From Lachnospiraceae bacterium (GTDB taxonomy: Bacteria > Bacillota > Clostridia > Lachnospirales > Lachnospiraceae), in the NCBI GenBank assembly GCA_015057585.1, contig SVEF01000006.1:1-64000 (forward strand): 64,000 nt of DNA, written 5' to 3'. The notes below the pieces were generated by a model, which did not search any database, was not told the DNA's origin, and worked only from the letters and a program-made list of their open reading frames with translations. This document shows, one piece after another, positions 21,234 through 29,158 of this stretch. Made by a program: the position numbers and the translations under genes. Within the stretch, counting starts at the first letter, position 1. Each line of letters begins with the position of its first letter.

Positions 21234-22301
21234 TTGAGGGTGCGTAGAATACAGACAGAACAGATTACCGGAAAGGAAGTTCTGGCAAAAGATATCTATA
21301 GTTCTAACGGAGTTGTTTTGATTTCTGAGGGGACTGTATTAAAAAGAAATTATATAGATAAGCTTTTGGAACTGAAAATTACGGACGTGTTTGTAGAAGA
21401 TGAAATTTCCAGGGATATTTCTGCAACGGATATTACAGAGGAAGCCATCAGTGTTCAATGTACAGACCGGTTAAGGGAGACTATTGAGAGATTTTCTTAT
21501 ACAACAGAAGAGGAAATGGAAGAATTATCTGCAGTGACAACAGAACTCATGGAAGGAGTTTTAATGCAGGAGGAGGTCATTTATACCATTTCCAACGTAA
21601 GAAATCACTCGCAGAGTCTGTATGAACATATGTTGAGTGTAGCATCGTTAGCAATTTTGGTAGCGGTGAGAGCCGGTTACAGCAGGGAGCAGGCAAAAGA
21701 TATTGCAATCGGAGCACTATTACATGATATCGGGTTCGGGGATGTGAAAATTCCATACAAAGATGTCATTTTAGACGAAGCGAAAGAAGACGATGCCAAG
21801 GAAATCAAACGCCATGTGGTCTATGGATATATTGAAGTAGAGCAACAAAACTGGTTGAGTCAGGTGGCCAAGGAAATTATCTTATATCACCATGAGAGAA
21901 TGGACCGGAGCGGCTATCCATTTCACTTGCCGGGAGAAAAATTAAAACCGGAAGTACGCCTGGTCATGATTTGTGATGCTTTCGATAATATGGTTTACGG
22001 CAATCTGGAAAGGCGGAAAAAGGTATATGAAGCGCTGGATGAAATCGTGAAAAATGGCGGTATCAAGTTTGATACAGAAATGGTCAAGATTTTTGTGCGT
22101 TCCGTAGCTGCTTATCCGACAGGTATTATTGTTGTTTTAAACAACGGGGAACAGGGAATTGTAATCAGGCAAAATGCAGAAGCACCGACACGTCCACTGT
22201 TGCGTATGTTAGAAAAAGACAACAATGACGGATGGAAATCCAAAGAAGAACTGGACTTATCGGAAGAACTGACATTGTTTATCGTAGATACGATAGAATA
22301 G
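21234..22301 (+). CDS. HD-GYP domain protein, probable cyclic-di-GMP phosphodiesterase
   Basis: 355 residues. Residues about 125-300 form an HD-GYP domain: GALLHDIGFGDVKIP (HD pair), HHERMDRSGYP (the GYP motif) and RLVMICDAFDNMVYG. Such enzymes hydrolyse cyclic-di-GMP to GMP. The N-terminal 110 residues are an uncharacterised region common in Clostridial HD-GYP proteins. No membrane segment. The start is uncertain: TTG 21234 is suitably spaced from GGGAG, and GTG 21240 is the alternative. Confidence 0.87.
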   Translation: MRVRRIQTEQITGKEVLAKDIYSSNGVVLISEGTVLKRNYIDKLLELKITDVFVEDEISRDISATDITEEAISVQCTDRLRETIERFSYTTEEEMEELSAVTTELMEGVLMQEEVIYTISNVRNHSQSLYEHMLSVASLAILVAVRAGYSREQAKDIAIGALLHDIGFGDVKIPYKDVILDEAKEDDAKEIKRHVVYGYIEVEQQNWLSQVAKEIILYHHERMDRSGYPFHLPGEKLKPEVRLVMICDAFDNMVYGNLERRKKVYEALDEIVKNGGIKFDTEMVKIFVRSVAAYPTGIIVVLNNGEQGIVIRQNAEAPTRPLLRMLEKDNNDGWKSKEELDLSEELTLFIVDTIE

Positions 22302-22309
22302 GGGGAAAT

Positions 22310-23707
22310 ATGAAAAAGAGAAGTGTTGTAGGGATTATTATTTCTGTTATTATGAGTATACTTTTAGTACCGTTTCTTTGGGCATTCGAAATCAGTGGTA
22401 CGGCATTGATGACAGTCTCTTCTGTAGTAAAAGAAGAAAGAAAAGAAGAAATATTTTCTACGTTTGTAGAAAACAAAGGAATCGATTGGGTTTACGGTAT
22501 GATAAAACCAATGATGGACGAGATGATTGCGGAATATACTGCACAGTATGAGGGATTTGATGCGGAAGGTCTTTTAACGGCAGAGGATGTAGAAAGAATT
22601 GCAACCGAATTTTATGAAAAGGCAGTCAACGGAGAAGTGTATGAAGTGGATTTAACTTTCATTGCTGATCGTATCAAGCCACAACTTGACGGTATCGTAG
22701 ACAAAGAAATTGACAAGCAGATTGATGCACAGGCAGATGAACAGATTGCAAGTTATGTGGATGAAAATCTGGAGTCGATTTACGATTCGCTGAGCGAGGA
22801 TGTCAAGGCGGATATCAAAGCAGAAGTAAAGCAGGTTGTTTTGGAAGAGGTGGAAAAGGAATTTGATGCACAGGTAGATACGGTACTGGAGGAAGAGGTA
22901 GATAAGTACATCAAGGAAAATTATCCGGATGCTCCTGACAAAATAGTGAAAGAAGAAAAAGAAAAATACCTGGCAGAAAACAAAGACCGCCTGATTGCGG
23001 AAGCAAAAGCGGAAACCATGGCAGAAGCGGAAAAGGAATTTGATGCAGAGGCAGATACGTACATCCGTGAAAACATCCGTGAGATTTATGCAAAAATTGA
23101 CGAAGAAACAAAGGCAGAGTTAATTGCAAAGGCAAAGGAAGAAGCGCTGCCAAAGTTTAAGGAAGAATATAAAGCACAGCACAAACAGCAGTATGTAGAG
23201 GAAGCGGCCGCAGTCATTGACGAAGCAGTGATTACAGCACAGACCGAAGTGAATGAGACGATTGCGGCAGTTTATACCTCAGAAGCGTATGTGCAGTTGG
23301 AGCAGACACAGAAGGAATATAACATTAACATTTATGATTTTGCAGGAATCAGCAAAGTGATTCAGAGCGCTGGACTGATTTGTTTTGGCATAGCGGCAGT
23401 AATCGCAGTGATTTTACTGGCCTGTCATGTATTCCGTCCATCCGGTTTCTTCGTAGCAGGATTCTTTACACTGGTACTTGGTATCGGGGTTAAGGTTGTG
23501 GCAGGAAGAGCCGTGTCAATTGCAGCGGAACTGATTGACAGAACAGTCGAAATGCCGCACGAGAGTATTGCAGCACTGGTTCAGACCACACTTGGCTGGG
23601 TGGAAGAAGGACTTGGCAGTTCGGGAATGATTAGTATTTATGCCGGTGCCGTACTGGTGCTGCTTGGTGTTCTTATGCTGGTTCTTAGGAGAAATAAAAC
23701 AGCTTAG
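22310..23707 (+). CDS. Uncharacterised membrane protein with charged internal repeats
   Basis: 465 residues, not assigned to a family. The N terminus is a signal or membrane helix (about 7-27). Residues 50-340 are Glu/Ala/Lys/Asp-rich, helical, with recurring units (compare VEKEFDAQVDTVLEEEVDKY with AEKEFDAEADTYIRENIREI). The C terminus has three or four membrane helices (about 370-390, 393-415, 440-460) and a short basic tail. It would place a large helical domain outside the membrane or in a periplasm-like space. Start ATG 22310 behind GGGGGAA; it follows the HD-GYP gene by 8 nt. Confidence 0.75.
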   Translation: MKKRSVVGIIISVIMSILLVPFLWAFEISGTALMTVSSVVKEERKEEIFSTFVENKGIDWVYGMIKPMMDEMIAEYTAQYEGFDAEGLLTAEDVERIATEFYEKAVNGEVYEVDLTFIADRIKPQLDGIVDKEIDKQIDAQADEQIASYVDENLESIYDSLSEDVKADIKAEVKQVVLEEVEKEFDAQVDTVLEEEVDKYIKENYPDAPDKIVKEEKEKYLAENKDRLIAEAKAETMAEAEKEFDAEADTYIRENIREIYAKIDEETKAELIAKAKEEALPKFKEEYKAQHKQQYVEEAAAVIDEAVITAQTEVNETIAAVYTSEAYVQLEQTQKEYNINIYDFAGISKVIQSAGLICFGIAAVIAVILLACHVFRPSGFFVAGFFTLVLGIGVKVVAGRAVSIAAELIDRTVEMPHESIAALVQTTLGWVEEGLGSSGMISIYAGAVLVLLGVLMLVLRRNKTA

Positions 23708-23719
23708 AAAGGTGAAATT

Positions 23720-24592
23720 TTGCATAGTTTTTTAAGATCGATCGGCTTTGGAACTATCAAAAGCCGACAGGAAGAAGAAAAATTAATAAAACTGGTTTTG
23801 GATAATGCATCGGAGCGACAGATTGTCCGGTTAGGGGAAGAGCGTTCCATCGAAGAACTCTATATGGAGGTTGCAGACGAAACCGGAATCATTGTACGGG
23901 GAGAGACGGACAAATCGGGTGAATTTCATCCGTCCCACTATTTCCCGGTACACAGGGGCCAAATCTTAAGTACGGAGGAGGCAGTTTTTATCAATAAACG
24001 CGTGGATACCGATGCCTTTACCGGAATGTGCGACGATTACCGTATCGGAGTTTCTTTGATATTTTATGTACAAAATTCCGTGGATATTTGGAAACATCCG
24101 ATTTTGCGAAAGGACCGGAGCAGATATCCGATTTATTTGTCAGCGATGTCGGGTGAGGGAAAAATTCTGCTTCCGGTTATGAAAAGCAAGCAGCAGAAGG
24201 AAAAGGTAAAGAACGATTTGAAAATTCGTTCCGCGCTGATTTCTGAGGCAAAACAGGGAAATCAGGAAGCCATGCAGAGCCTGACGATGGACGATATCGA
24301 TCAGTATGCGCAGGTCAGCCGAAGAATCCGGAGAGAGGATGTTTATTCGATTGTGGAAACCAGTTTTATTCCGTTTGGTTCGGAATCGGATAATTATACG
24401 GTTCTCGGATACATTACCTGCGTTGAGAAATTTGAAAACCGGTACACAAAGGAAGAATTTTATGTTCTGTCTCTTTCCTGTAATGAGATAGAATTTGAGG
24501 TTTGCGTCAATGCAGCGGATCTGTTCGGAGAACCGGAGGTTGGACGGAGATTTCGCGGAAATGTATGGATGCAGGGAAAAATCGAAGTATAG
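23720..24592 (+). CDS. DUF3881 family protein
   Basis: 290 residues. The opening HSFLRSIGFGTIKSRQEEE and overall size match DUF3881 proteins, which are largely confined to Lachnospiraceae and have no known function. No signal peptide or membrane helix is seen. Start TTG 23720 with AAAGGTG upstream. It sits 12 nt after the membrane-repeat gene and 15 nt before the TSCPD gene. The family assignment is from memory of sequence pattern. Confidence 0.7.
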   Translation: MHSFLRSIGFGTIKSRQEEEKLIKLVLDNASERQIVRLGEERSIEELYMEVADETGIIVRGETDKSGEFHPSHYFPVHRGQILSTEEAVFINKRVDTDAFTGMCDDYRIGVSLIFYVQNSVDIWKHPILRKDRSRYPIYLSAMSGEGKILLPVMKSKQQKEKVKNDLKIRSALISEAKQGNQEAMQSLTMDDIDQYAQVSRRIRREDVYSIVETSFIPFGSESDNYTVLGYITCVEKFENRYTKEEFYVLSLSCNEIEFEVCVNAADLFGEPEVGRRFRGNVWMQGKIEV

Positions 24593-24607
24593 AAAGGAAA
24601 TGAAATT

Positions 24608-24853
24608 ATGGAAAAGCACGTAAGTTATAAGACAGAGGGCGTATGCTCGAGGGGGATTGAGTTTGATGTGATTGACGGTGTTGTTCACAACGTAGTATTT
24701 ATCGGAGGCTGTAAGGGAAATACCCAGGGCGTGGCAAGACTCGCTGAGGGTATGACAACCGAAGAATTGATTAAGAGATTAAAAGGAATTGAATGCCGTG
24801 GCAATAATTCCTGCCCGAACCAGCTGGCACTTGCAATCGAACAGAATCTGTAA
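24608..24853 (+). CDS. TSCPD domain protein (TIGR03905 type)
   Basis: 81 residues: VSYKTEGVCSRGIEFDV, VFIGGCKGNTQGVARL, and IKRLKGIECRGNNSCPNQLA. This is the small stand-alone version of the domain found at the C terminus of adenosylcobalamin-dependent ribonucleotide reductases. The usual T-S-C-P-D motif reads NSCPN here. The three cysteines could bind metal. Role unknown. A strong terminator follows. Confidence 0.87.
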   Translation: MEKHVSYKTEGVCSRGIEFDVIDGVVHNVVFIGGCKGNTQGVARLAEGMTTEELIKRLKGIECRGNNSCPNQLALAIEQNL

Positions 24854-24857
24854 AAAG

Positions 24858-24890
24858 AAGAATCCTCAGACAAAACGTCTGAGGATTCTT
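24858..24890 (+). terminator. Terminator after the TSCPD gene
   Basis: AAGAATCCTCAGAC (24858-24871) pairs perfectly with GTCTGAGGATTCTT around AAAAC. It ends the par-to-TSCPD run of plus-strand genes. The symmetrical A and T flanks may also stop the opposing tRNA-Arg transcript. Confidence 0.88.
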
Positions 24891-24892
24891 TA

Positions 24893-24964
24893 TGCTCCCA
24901 GCAGGAATCGAACCTGCAACTGACCCTTAGGAGGGGCCCGTTATATCCATTTAACTATGGAAGC
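24893..24964 (-). tRNA. tRNA-Arg (anticodon CCT)
   Basis: The minus strand gives a cloverleaf with acceptor GCTTCCA/TGGGAGC (one G-T), D stem GTTA/TAAC, anticodon loop CTCCTAA (CCT, AGG codons) and T-arm GCAGGTTCGATTCCTGC. The discriminator is A and CCA is not encoded. Confidence 0.93.
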
Positions 24965-24981
24965 AAAAGGACTACTTCCCT

Positions 24982-25010
24982 ATTATAGGGGAAAGAAATT
25001 TTAAAGTCAA
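24982..25010 (-). promoter_or_regulatory. Promoter of tRNA-Arg
   Basis: Minus strand TTGACT (25005-25010), 17-nt spacer, TATAAT (24982-24987), about 18 nt ahead of the tRNA. Confidence 0.8.
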
Positions 25011-25023
25011 GGTGAAAGATAAC

Positions 25024-25052
25024 TTGCGGGAATGTAAGGTGTGGTGTATAGT
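25024..25052 (+). promoter_or_regulatory. Promoter of the membrane coiled-coil gene
   Basis: TTGCGG (25024-25029), 17-nt spacer, TATAGT (25047-25052), 50 nt upstream of the start codon. Confidence 0.6.
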
Positions 25053-25101
25053 AGAGGAAGAGGTATTGAAATAAGCAAAAACGACTTTATGGAGGAAACA
25101 A

Positions 25102-25923
25102 ATGAAAAATAAAAAGAAAACCGGAAAAAAGATTCTGACAGGCCTTTTATTTTTAGCGTCTTTGTTTTTAGGAGCCAGCGTACTTGTTTTTTCTAATGGC
25201 AGAACCGAATATCTGTTATCGATCGCACTGGCAGGTGTAGTTATGCTGGTAGCGGGCTACTTTTTCCTTTCTTCCATTTTTGAAGAAAAAGCAGAGGAAT
25301 GGGGAGAACTGTTTGCAAACATGGAGCAGGAAACACAGGGGGAAGAAGGCTATGAACAGCTGCGGGGTACGATGGAAAGTGTAGACCGCACACAAAAAGC
25401 AGTATTTTCTGTGATGAAGCGCAGGGAAGAGAGTACGGAAGAACAGATTATCCGGTTGGAACATGCCATTGACCGTCTGGCAGAGCAGCAGGAAGAACAG
25501 CATAAAGAAATGATCCGCTATAACAAGGAGAATGCCAGGCAAATGGCAATCAGCGAAAGAGAAACGTTAGAGCACATGCTGCAGGAAGTCTTAAAAAAGA
25601 TGGAAGAATTGCAGGAGGCAAGAGTGATGTCTGCTCCTGTGACAGAAGAAGAACTTCCGGAGGAAACACCTGTATTTGAAGAAACACCGGATTTCTTAAG
25701 TGAATTCGGATTAGAACCGGAATTGGACGGTTTCTTAGAAGAAGAGACGGACATGGTAGGGTTCATGGAAGAACCGGAAGAAATAGAACCGGTGACAGAA
25801 ACCGCGGTACCGGATGTTTCCGCCGAAGCTTTAGGAACTTCTGCAGGAGTGGATTTATCCGATCCGAATGCAGCACTGTCACCGGAAGATATTGCAAAAT
25901 TGTTTGCGGCAGCAGGAAATTAA
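25102..25923 (+). CDS. Membrane protein with coiled coil and acidic tail, uncharacterised
   Basis: 273 residues. A basic N terminus is followed by two membrane helices (about 10-30 and 36-56). A coiled coil (about 85-180, RREESTEEQIIRLEHAIDRL and HMLQEVLKKMEELQEA) and a long acidic, proline-containing region follow. The final residues NAALSPEDIAKLFAAAGN form a short helix motif resembling the LSQDEID(A)L(L/F) peptide at the N terminus of FliM. Both ends would face the cytosol. No enzyme domain is recognised. Its stop overlaps the convergent dacA stop. Confidence 0.75.
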   Translation: MKNKKKTGKKILTGLLFLASLFLGASVLVFSNGRTEYLLSIALAGVVMLVAGYFFLSSIFEEKAEEWGELFANMEQETQGEEGYEQLRGTMESVDRTQKAVFSVMKRREESTEEQIIRLEHAIDRLAEQQEEQHKEMIRYNKENARQMAISERETLEHMLQEVLKKMEELQEARVMSAPVTEEELPEETPVFEETPDFLSEFGLEPELDGFLEEETDMVGFMEEPEEIEPVTETAVPDVSAEALGTSAGVDLSDPNAALSPEDIAKLFAAAGN

Positions 25924-27317
25924 CCCTGTCTGCGTTTGCGATAGTATTCTTTTTTTCGTTTCCGATACGGAATTTCAATCAGTACAAGATAGCCACCCAG
26001 TACCAAGACACAGGCAGCGACAATGCTACCGATGATAAGCGGACGGAAATCATTGTCACCCGTTGTGTCACCGGAGGCAGGCGTGGATGGAGTGACTTCC
26101 GGGTCCGGAGTTATATTCTCTGAAGATGCCGGATCGGGAGTTGGTGTCGGAGTCGGCGAAAGAGCCACAACGACATCCGAGTCACTGTAATAAATGATAT
26201 CAGCCGCACCAACATAGTGGTCGGCATAATAATAGGCAACAGATCCAATCACATTTTCACCGGAGGATAGCTTATCGTTCGGTGTTAATGTGATTTTTTT
26301 TGTCAGATTCCGATAAGCTGCCGTAACCGGAAGAACCAACGAGGTTCCGTTCACGGAAAGCAGGGAAGTGACATTGGAAACCAGTGCTTCCGCGTCATCA
26401 AATAAAACCGGAAATGCATTCGTGGAATCCATGCGGGAATCATCCATCGGAGTGATGGCGAAATTTTCAAAGCCGTAGTTCAGTAAGGCGATGGTATCGT
26501 CATACACAACGGAAGAATCCGGTGCTTTCATGATAACGGAAATAAGCGTCATACCGTCCCGTTCCGCACAGGTTACCAGACAGTTCCCTGCAATGGAGGT
26601 GTGTCCCGTCTTTCCGGCAAAGACACCTTCACATTTGATTTTCCGCCGGAGAATCTGATGTGTATTTGCAATCGGACGCGCCACATTTAAATTGGTTGGC
26701 GGAATCTCATGGTAATAGGCGCCGGAGATTCGTGCAAACGTCGGATATTCAATCAGCTTCTTTGTAATCAATGCCAAATCATAAGGGCAGGAATAATGTT
26801 CCGGGTTGTCAAGGCCGTGAGGATTGACAAAATTGGTATTTACACATCCCAAATCCTTTGCCCGTTCGTTCATCATGAAAACGAAGTTATTGATGGTACC
26901 TCCGATATGCTCGGCAACCGCGTAGGAAACTTCATTGGCAGAAGCAAGTAAAATGGCATACAAAGCTTCTTCCATGTTGACCTGTTCGCCTTCGACCAGG
27001 CCGATACGGCTGGAGTCCCATCCGATTTTGTGGACCGAATCATACGAGCAGGTAACGATATCGGTGAGCGGACTTTGTTCGATGGCCAGAAGTGCGGTCA
27101 TCAGTTTGGTTGTACTGGCCGGATAGTATTGCTCAAATCCGTTTTTGTTGTAAATAATAGTTCCGGTGGAGGCTTCGATCAGGATGGCGGCTTCGGAAGT
27201 GATTTCGGGAGCCGTCGGCCAAAGTTCTTCTGCCCTTGCCGGGTAAACCGGAAAGCAGGACAGGAAAAGCAGAATACAAAGCCAGCCACTTAAGAACCGG
27301 GTTAATCTGTGTTTCAT
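25920..27317 (-). CDS. D-alanyl-D-alanine carboxypeptidase (DacA/DacF family)
   Basis: 465-residue serine peptidase S11 that trims pentapeptide stems of peptidoglycan. A signal peptide occupies the first 28 residues (ending near ARA-EE). The catalytic SxxK is in YPASTTKLMTALLAIEQ (near residue 67), followed by the SAN motif in LLASANEVSYAVAEH and the KTG motif in FAGKTGHTSIAG. Then come a C-terminal beta domain, a Thr/Pro/Ser-rich linker (about 390-420), a membrane helix and a basic tail that anchors it. GAGG precedes the ATG. Confidence 0.94.
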   Translation of the reverse strand: MKHRLTRFLSGWLCILLFLSCFPVYPARAEELWPTAPEITSEAAILIEASTGTIIYNKNGFEQYYPASTTKLMTALLAIEQSPLTDIVTCSYDSVHKIGWDSSRIGLVEGEQVNMEEALYAILLASANEVSYAVAEHIGGTINNFVFMMNERAKDLGCVNTNFVNPHGLDNPEHYSCPYDLALITKKLIEYPTFARISGAYYHEIPPTNLNVARPIANTHQILRRKIKCEGVFAGKTGHTSIAGNCLVTCAERDGMTLISVIMKAPDSSVVYDDTIALLNYGFENFAITPMDDSRMDSTNAFPVLFDDAEALVSNVTSLLSVNGTSLVLPVTAAYRNLTKKITLTPNDKLSSGENVIGSVAYYYADHYVGAADIIYYSDSDVVVALSPTPTPTPDPASSENITPDPEVTPSTPASGDTTGDNDFRPLIIGSIVAACVLVLGGYLVLIEIPYRKRKKEYYRKRRQG

Positions 27318-27337
27318 GTTAAACCTCGAAAATAAAA

Positions 27338-27652
27338 TTACAGGCTGTTTAACGCCTCTTCTAAGTCAGCCTTGGATACCAGGCCGACAATTTTGTTGAC
27401 TACTTCACCGTTTTTGATAAAGAGGAGTGTCGGAATGGACATAATGCCATACTTTTGCGCCGTATCCGGAGCGTTATCTACGTTTAATTTTCCAATCTTA
27501 ACCTTGCCCTCGTATTCCGGAGCCAAAGCTTCGATGATGGGTGCTAACATTTTGCAAGGTCCGCACCAGTCAGCATAAAAATCAACGAGTACCGGAAGTT
27601 CGCCAGACAGTGCCTCTGTGTTAAAGTTTTCGTCAGTAAAATGAAATGCCAT
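27338..27652 (-). CDS. trxA: Thioredoxin
   Basis: 104 residues with the redox site WCGPC (near residue 29), the cis-proline in MSIPTLLFIKNG and the family length. It reduces disulfides in cytosolic proteins. It lies between a small minus-strand ORF and dacA. A GGAGA site stands before the ATG. Confidence 0.95.
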   Translation of the reverse strand: MAFHFTDENFNTEALSGELPVLVDFYADWCGPCKMLAPIIEALAPEYEGKVKIGKLNVDNAPDTAQKYGIMSIPTLLFIKNGEVVNKIVGLVSKADLEEALNSL

Positions 27653-27665
27653 AATAATTGTCTCC

Positions 27666-27836
27666 TTATCTGCAATGCATGTTTTTTTGGTTTCTCTTTT
27701 TAGTATGTGCCGTTTGCGGCGGGTTAATCAACTGTTTTACTTCCTGAAGGGAATGATAAAAACAGAGCATTTTCCGGTTCAGGACCGGATGGTCACAAAC
27801 ACAGTCAGCAATCCGCCGTTTCAGTGGATAACCCAT
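27666..27836 (-). CDS. Small hypothetical protein
   Basis: 56 residues, starting MGYPLKRRIADCVCDHPVLN and ending with a basic tail. It is supported by a strong ribosome site (GGAGG at 27845-27849, 8 nt before the ATG) and by its place between trmB and trxA on the same strand. An upstream ATG at 27878 lacks such a site. Two cysteines lie close together (CVC). No family is recognised. It could be a lineage-specific protein or a non-functional reading frame. Confidence 0.5.
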   Translation of the reverse strand: MGYPLKRRIADCVCDHPVLNRKMLCFYHSLQEVKQLINPPQTAHTKKRNQKNMHCR

Positions 27837-27887
27837 GATACTATCCTCCGGGCTGTGGATTACTATCAGTATATTCACCGAAAGAAA

Positions 27888-28526
27888 TTAACGGTATGCC
27901 ACTAAGCGGAAAATTGGGTTGCCGAGAGAAGAAAATTTTTCTTCGTATTCGGTCATGATGTTGCCGTCCGCAAATTCGCTGTGATGTAAATCAAACGTGA
28001 CATCCTTTAACTGCCATCCGGCTTCCGGTACCTGCTCTAAGGAAAAGTCAAACAGAATCCGGTTGTCCGTTTTGAACATCACTTCACCATCTGCTGCAAG
28101 AATTTCGTGATATCTTGCAAAAAATTCCTTGGAGGTCAGACGTCTTTTGGCATGCCTGTCCTTTGGCCATGGGTCGGAAAAATTGAGATAAATCCTGTCA
28201 ATTTCACCTTTGCCGAAAATTTCAGCTACATTTTTTGCATCTTCACACAGATAAAACAAATTGTGCAGTTCTTCCGCTTCTTCTCTTTTTTCCAGGGCGC
28301 GGATTAAAACACTGTCATAGCGTTCGATGCCGATGTAGTTGACATCCGGATGCTGTCTGGCAAGTTCGGTTAAGAAACGTCCCTTTCCCATTCCAATCTC
28401 AATATGAATCGGATGATCGTTTTGGAAGAGTTCCTTCCAATGTCCTTTGTGTGCCGGGGCATCGTGAATTACGAGCGGATGCTGTGCGATGGCTTCTGCG
28501 GCACCTTTTACTTTTCTGAGTCGCAT
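27888..28526 (-). CDS. trmB: tRNA (guanine-46-N7)-methyltransferase TrmB
   Basis: 212 residues. SAM motif IHIEIGMGKGRFLTELA, then YIGIERYDSVLIRAL, and the family signature RIYLNFSDPWPKDRHAKRRLT. It methylates G46 of the tRNA variable loop. AGGTA precedes the ATG. It is the first gene of a short minus-strand unit with the 56-residue ORF, trxA and dacA. Confidence 0.96.
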   Translation of the reverse strand: MRLRKVKGAAEAIAQHPLVIHDAPAHKGHWKELFQNDHPIHIEIGMGKGRFLTELARQHPDVNYIGIERYDSVLIRALEKREEAEELHNLFYLCEDAKNVAEIFGKGEIDRIYLNFSDPWPKDRHAKRRLTSKEFFARYHEILAADGEVMFKTDNRILFDFSLEQVPEAGWQLKDVTFDLHHSEFADGNIMTEYEEKFSSLGNPIFRLVAYR

Positions 28527-28600
28527 AAATACCTCTTACCTCCTTGTCTTATGCAAAAATATCTTACTATTTTTTTGGGAGATAGTCAACCTGAAGCTTG

Positions 28601-28690
28601 CGGTCTTGCGCTCCGCCATGCAGCACCTCGTGGTCCTGCGCTCCGCCATGCAGCACCTCGTGGTCCTGCGCTCCGCCATGCAGCACCTCG
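28601..28690. repeat. Three tandem copies of a 30-bp GC-rich repeat
   Basis: The unit GCGCTCCGCCATGCAGCACC plus ten flanking bases occurs at 28601-28630, 28631-28660 and 28661-28690; the first copy differs at two positions, the other two are identical. Base composition (about two-thirds GC) differs sharply from the AT-rich surroundings. A reading frame crosses it but simply repeats the unit, so it is not treated as coding. Confidence 0.9.
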
Positions 28691-28810
28691 TAACCTTCGG
28701 TTACTCGGTCGCAGGGCTGCGCCCTGCTGATAAAAGTCATACAAGACGGATTTAGAAGTAAGCTTCTATCCGTCTCATATGACTTTTACTGCATGGCTTC
28801 GCTTTTATGC
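28691..28810. repeat. Nested palindromes following the 30-bp repeats
   Basis: In order: AACC-TTC-GGTT (28692-28702); GCAGGG/CCCTGC (28711-28727); a long imperfect inverted repeat whose arms AAAAGTCATA...AGACGGAT...AGAAG and CTTCTATCCGTCT...TATGACTTTT span 28732-28788; then CTGCATGGC, the complement of GCCATGCAG in the 30-bp units. The whole block 28601-28810 can therefore close into one branched structure. It looks like a non-coding palindromic element placed between trmB and tRNA-Lys. Confidence 0.7.
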
Positions 28811-28861
28811 GCAAAAGAAAAAGCCCAGCCCCGGCAACACTGCCAAAACTAGACTTCACAG

Positions 28862-28934
28862 TGCGCGATCAGGGGCTCGAACCCTGGACACCCTGATTAA
28901 GAGTCAGGTGCTCTACCAACTGAGCTAATCGCGC
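28862..28934 (-). tRNA. tRNA-Lys (anticodon CTT), copy 1
   Basis: Minus strand, 73 nt. Acceptor GCGCGAT/ATCGCGC, anticodon arm CTGACTCTTAATCAG (CTT) and T-arm CAGGGTTCGAGCCCCTG; discriminator A. Identical in sequence to the plus-strand copy at 41675. A GC-rich stem and a T run (28818-28850) follow downstream and probably terminate it. Confidence 0.95.
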
Positions 28935-28955
28935 AGATTTTTTAATGCAAAACTG

Positions 28956-28984
28956 ATTATAATACAACAATTTTAAAAATGCAA
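28956..28984 (-). promoter_or_regulatory. Promoter of tRNA-Lys copy 1
   Basis: Minus strand TTGCAT (28979-28984), 17-nt spacer, perfect TATAAT (28956-28961), 21 nt before the tRNA. Confidence 0.8.
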
Positions 28985-29042
28985 GAGTTTTTTAAAAAAA
29001 AGAAAAACTTTGTCAAAATGTGGAGTTGTGCAAATTTACCTA

Positions 29043-29096
29043 TTGACGGAAAAAAAAAACACTGTTATTATGTAAATATGCTGAGCAACCGGTTGC
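29043..29096 (+). promoter_or_regulatory. Promoter and LacI-type operator upstream of the regulator gene
   Basis: TTGACG (29043-29048), 17-nt spacer and TATTAT (29066-29071) form the promoter. Fourteen bases downstream is GCAACCGGTTGC (29085-29096), a perfect 12-bp palindrome with the central CG typical of LacI-family operators. Its position just after the -10 box predicts autorepression. A related GTTGCGCA lies at 29103-29110. Confidence 0.7.
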
Positions 29097-29158
29097 ACAA
29101 AGAGTTGCGCAGGCGGAAAATATAGTTACATAGACAAATAGATGGGACACAGGACGGA

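Noticed and set aside
28601-28690. Possible CRISPR array
   Set aside because: The 30-bp units are directly adjacent with no spacers, and no cas genes are near.
28404-28755. Frames of 88-108 residues through the 30-bp repeats
   Set aside because: They only translate the DNA repeats (RSAMQHLVVL units), overlap trmB on the opposite strand and lack start signals.
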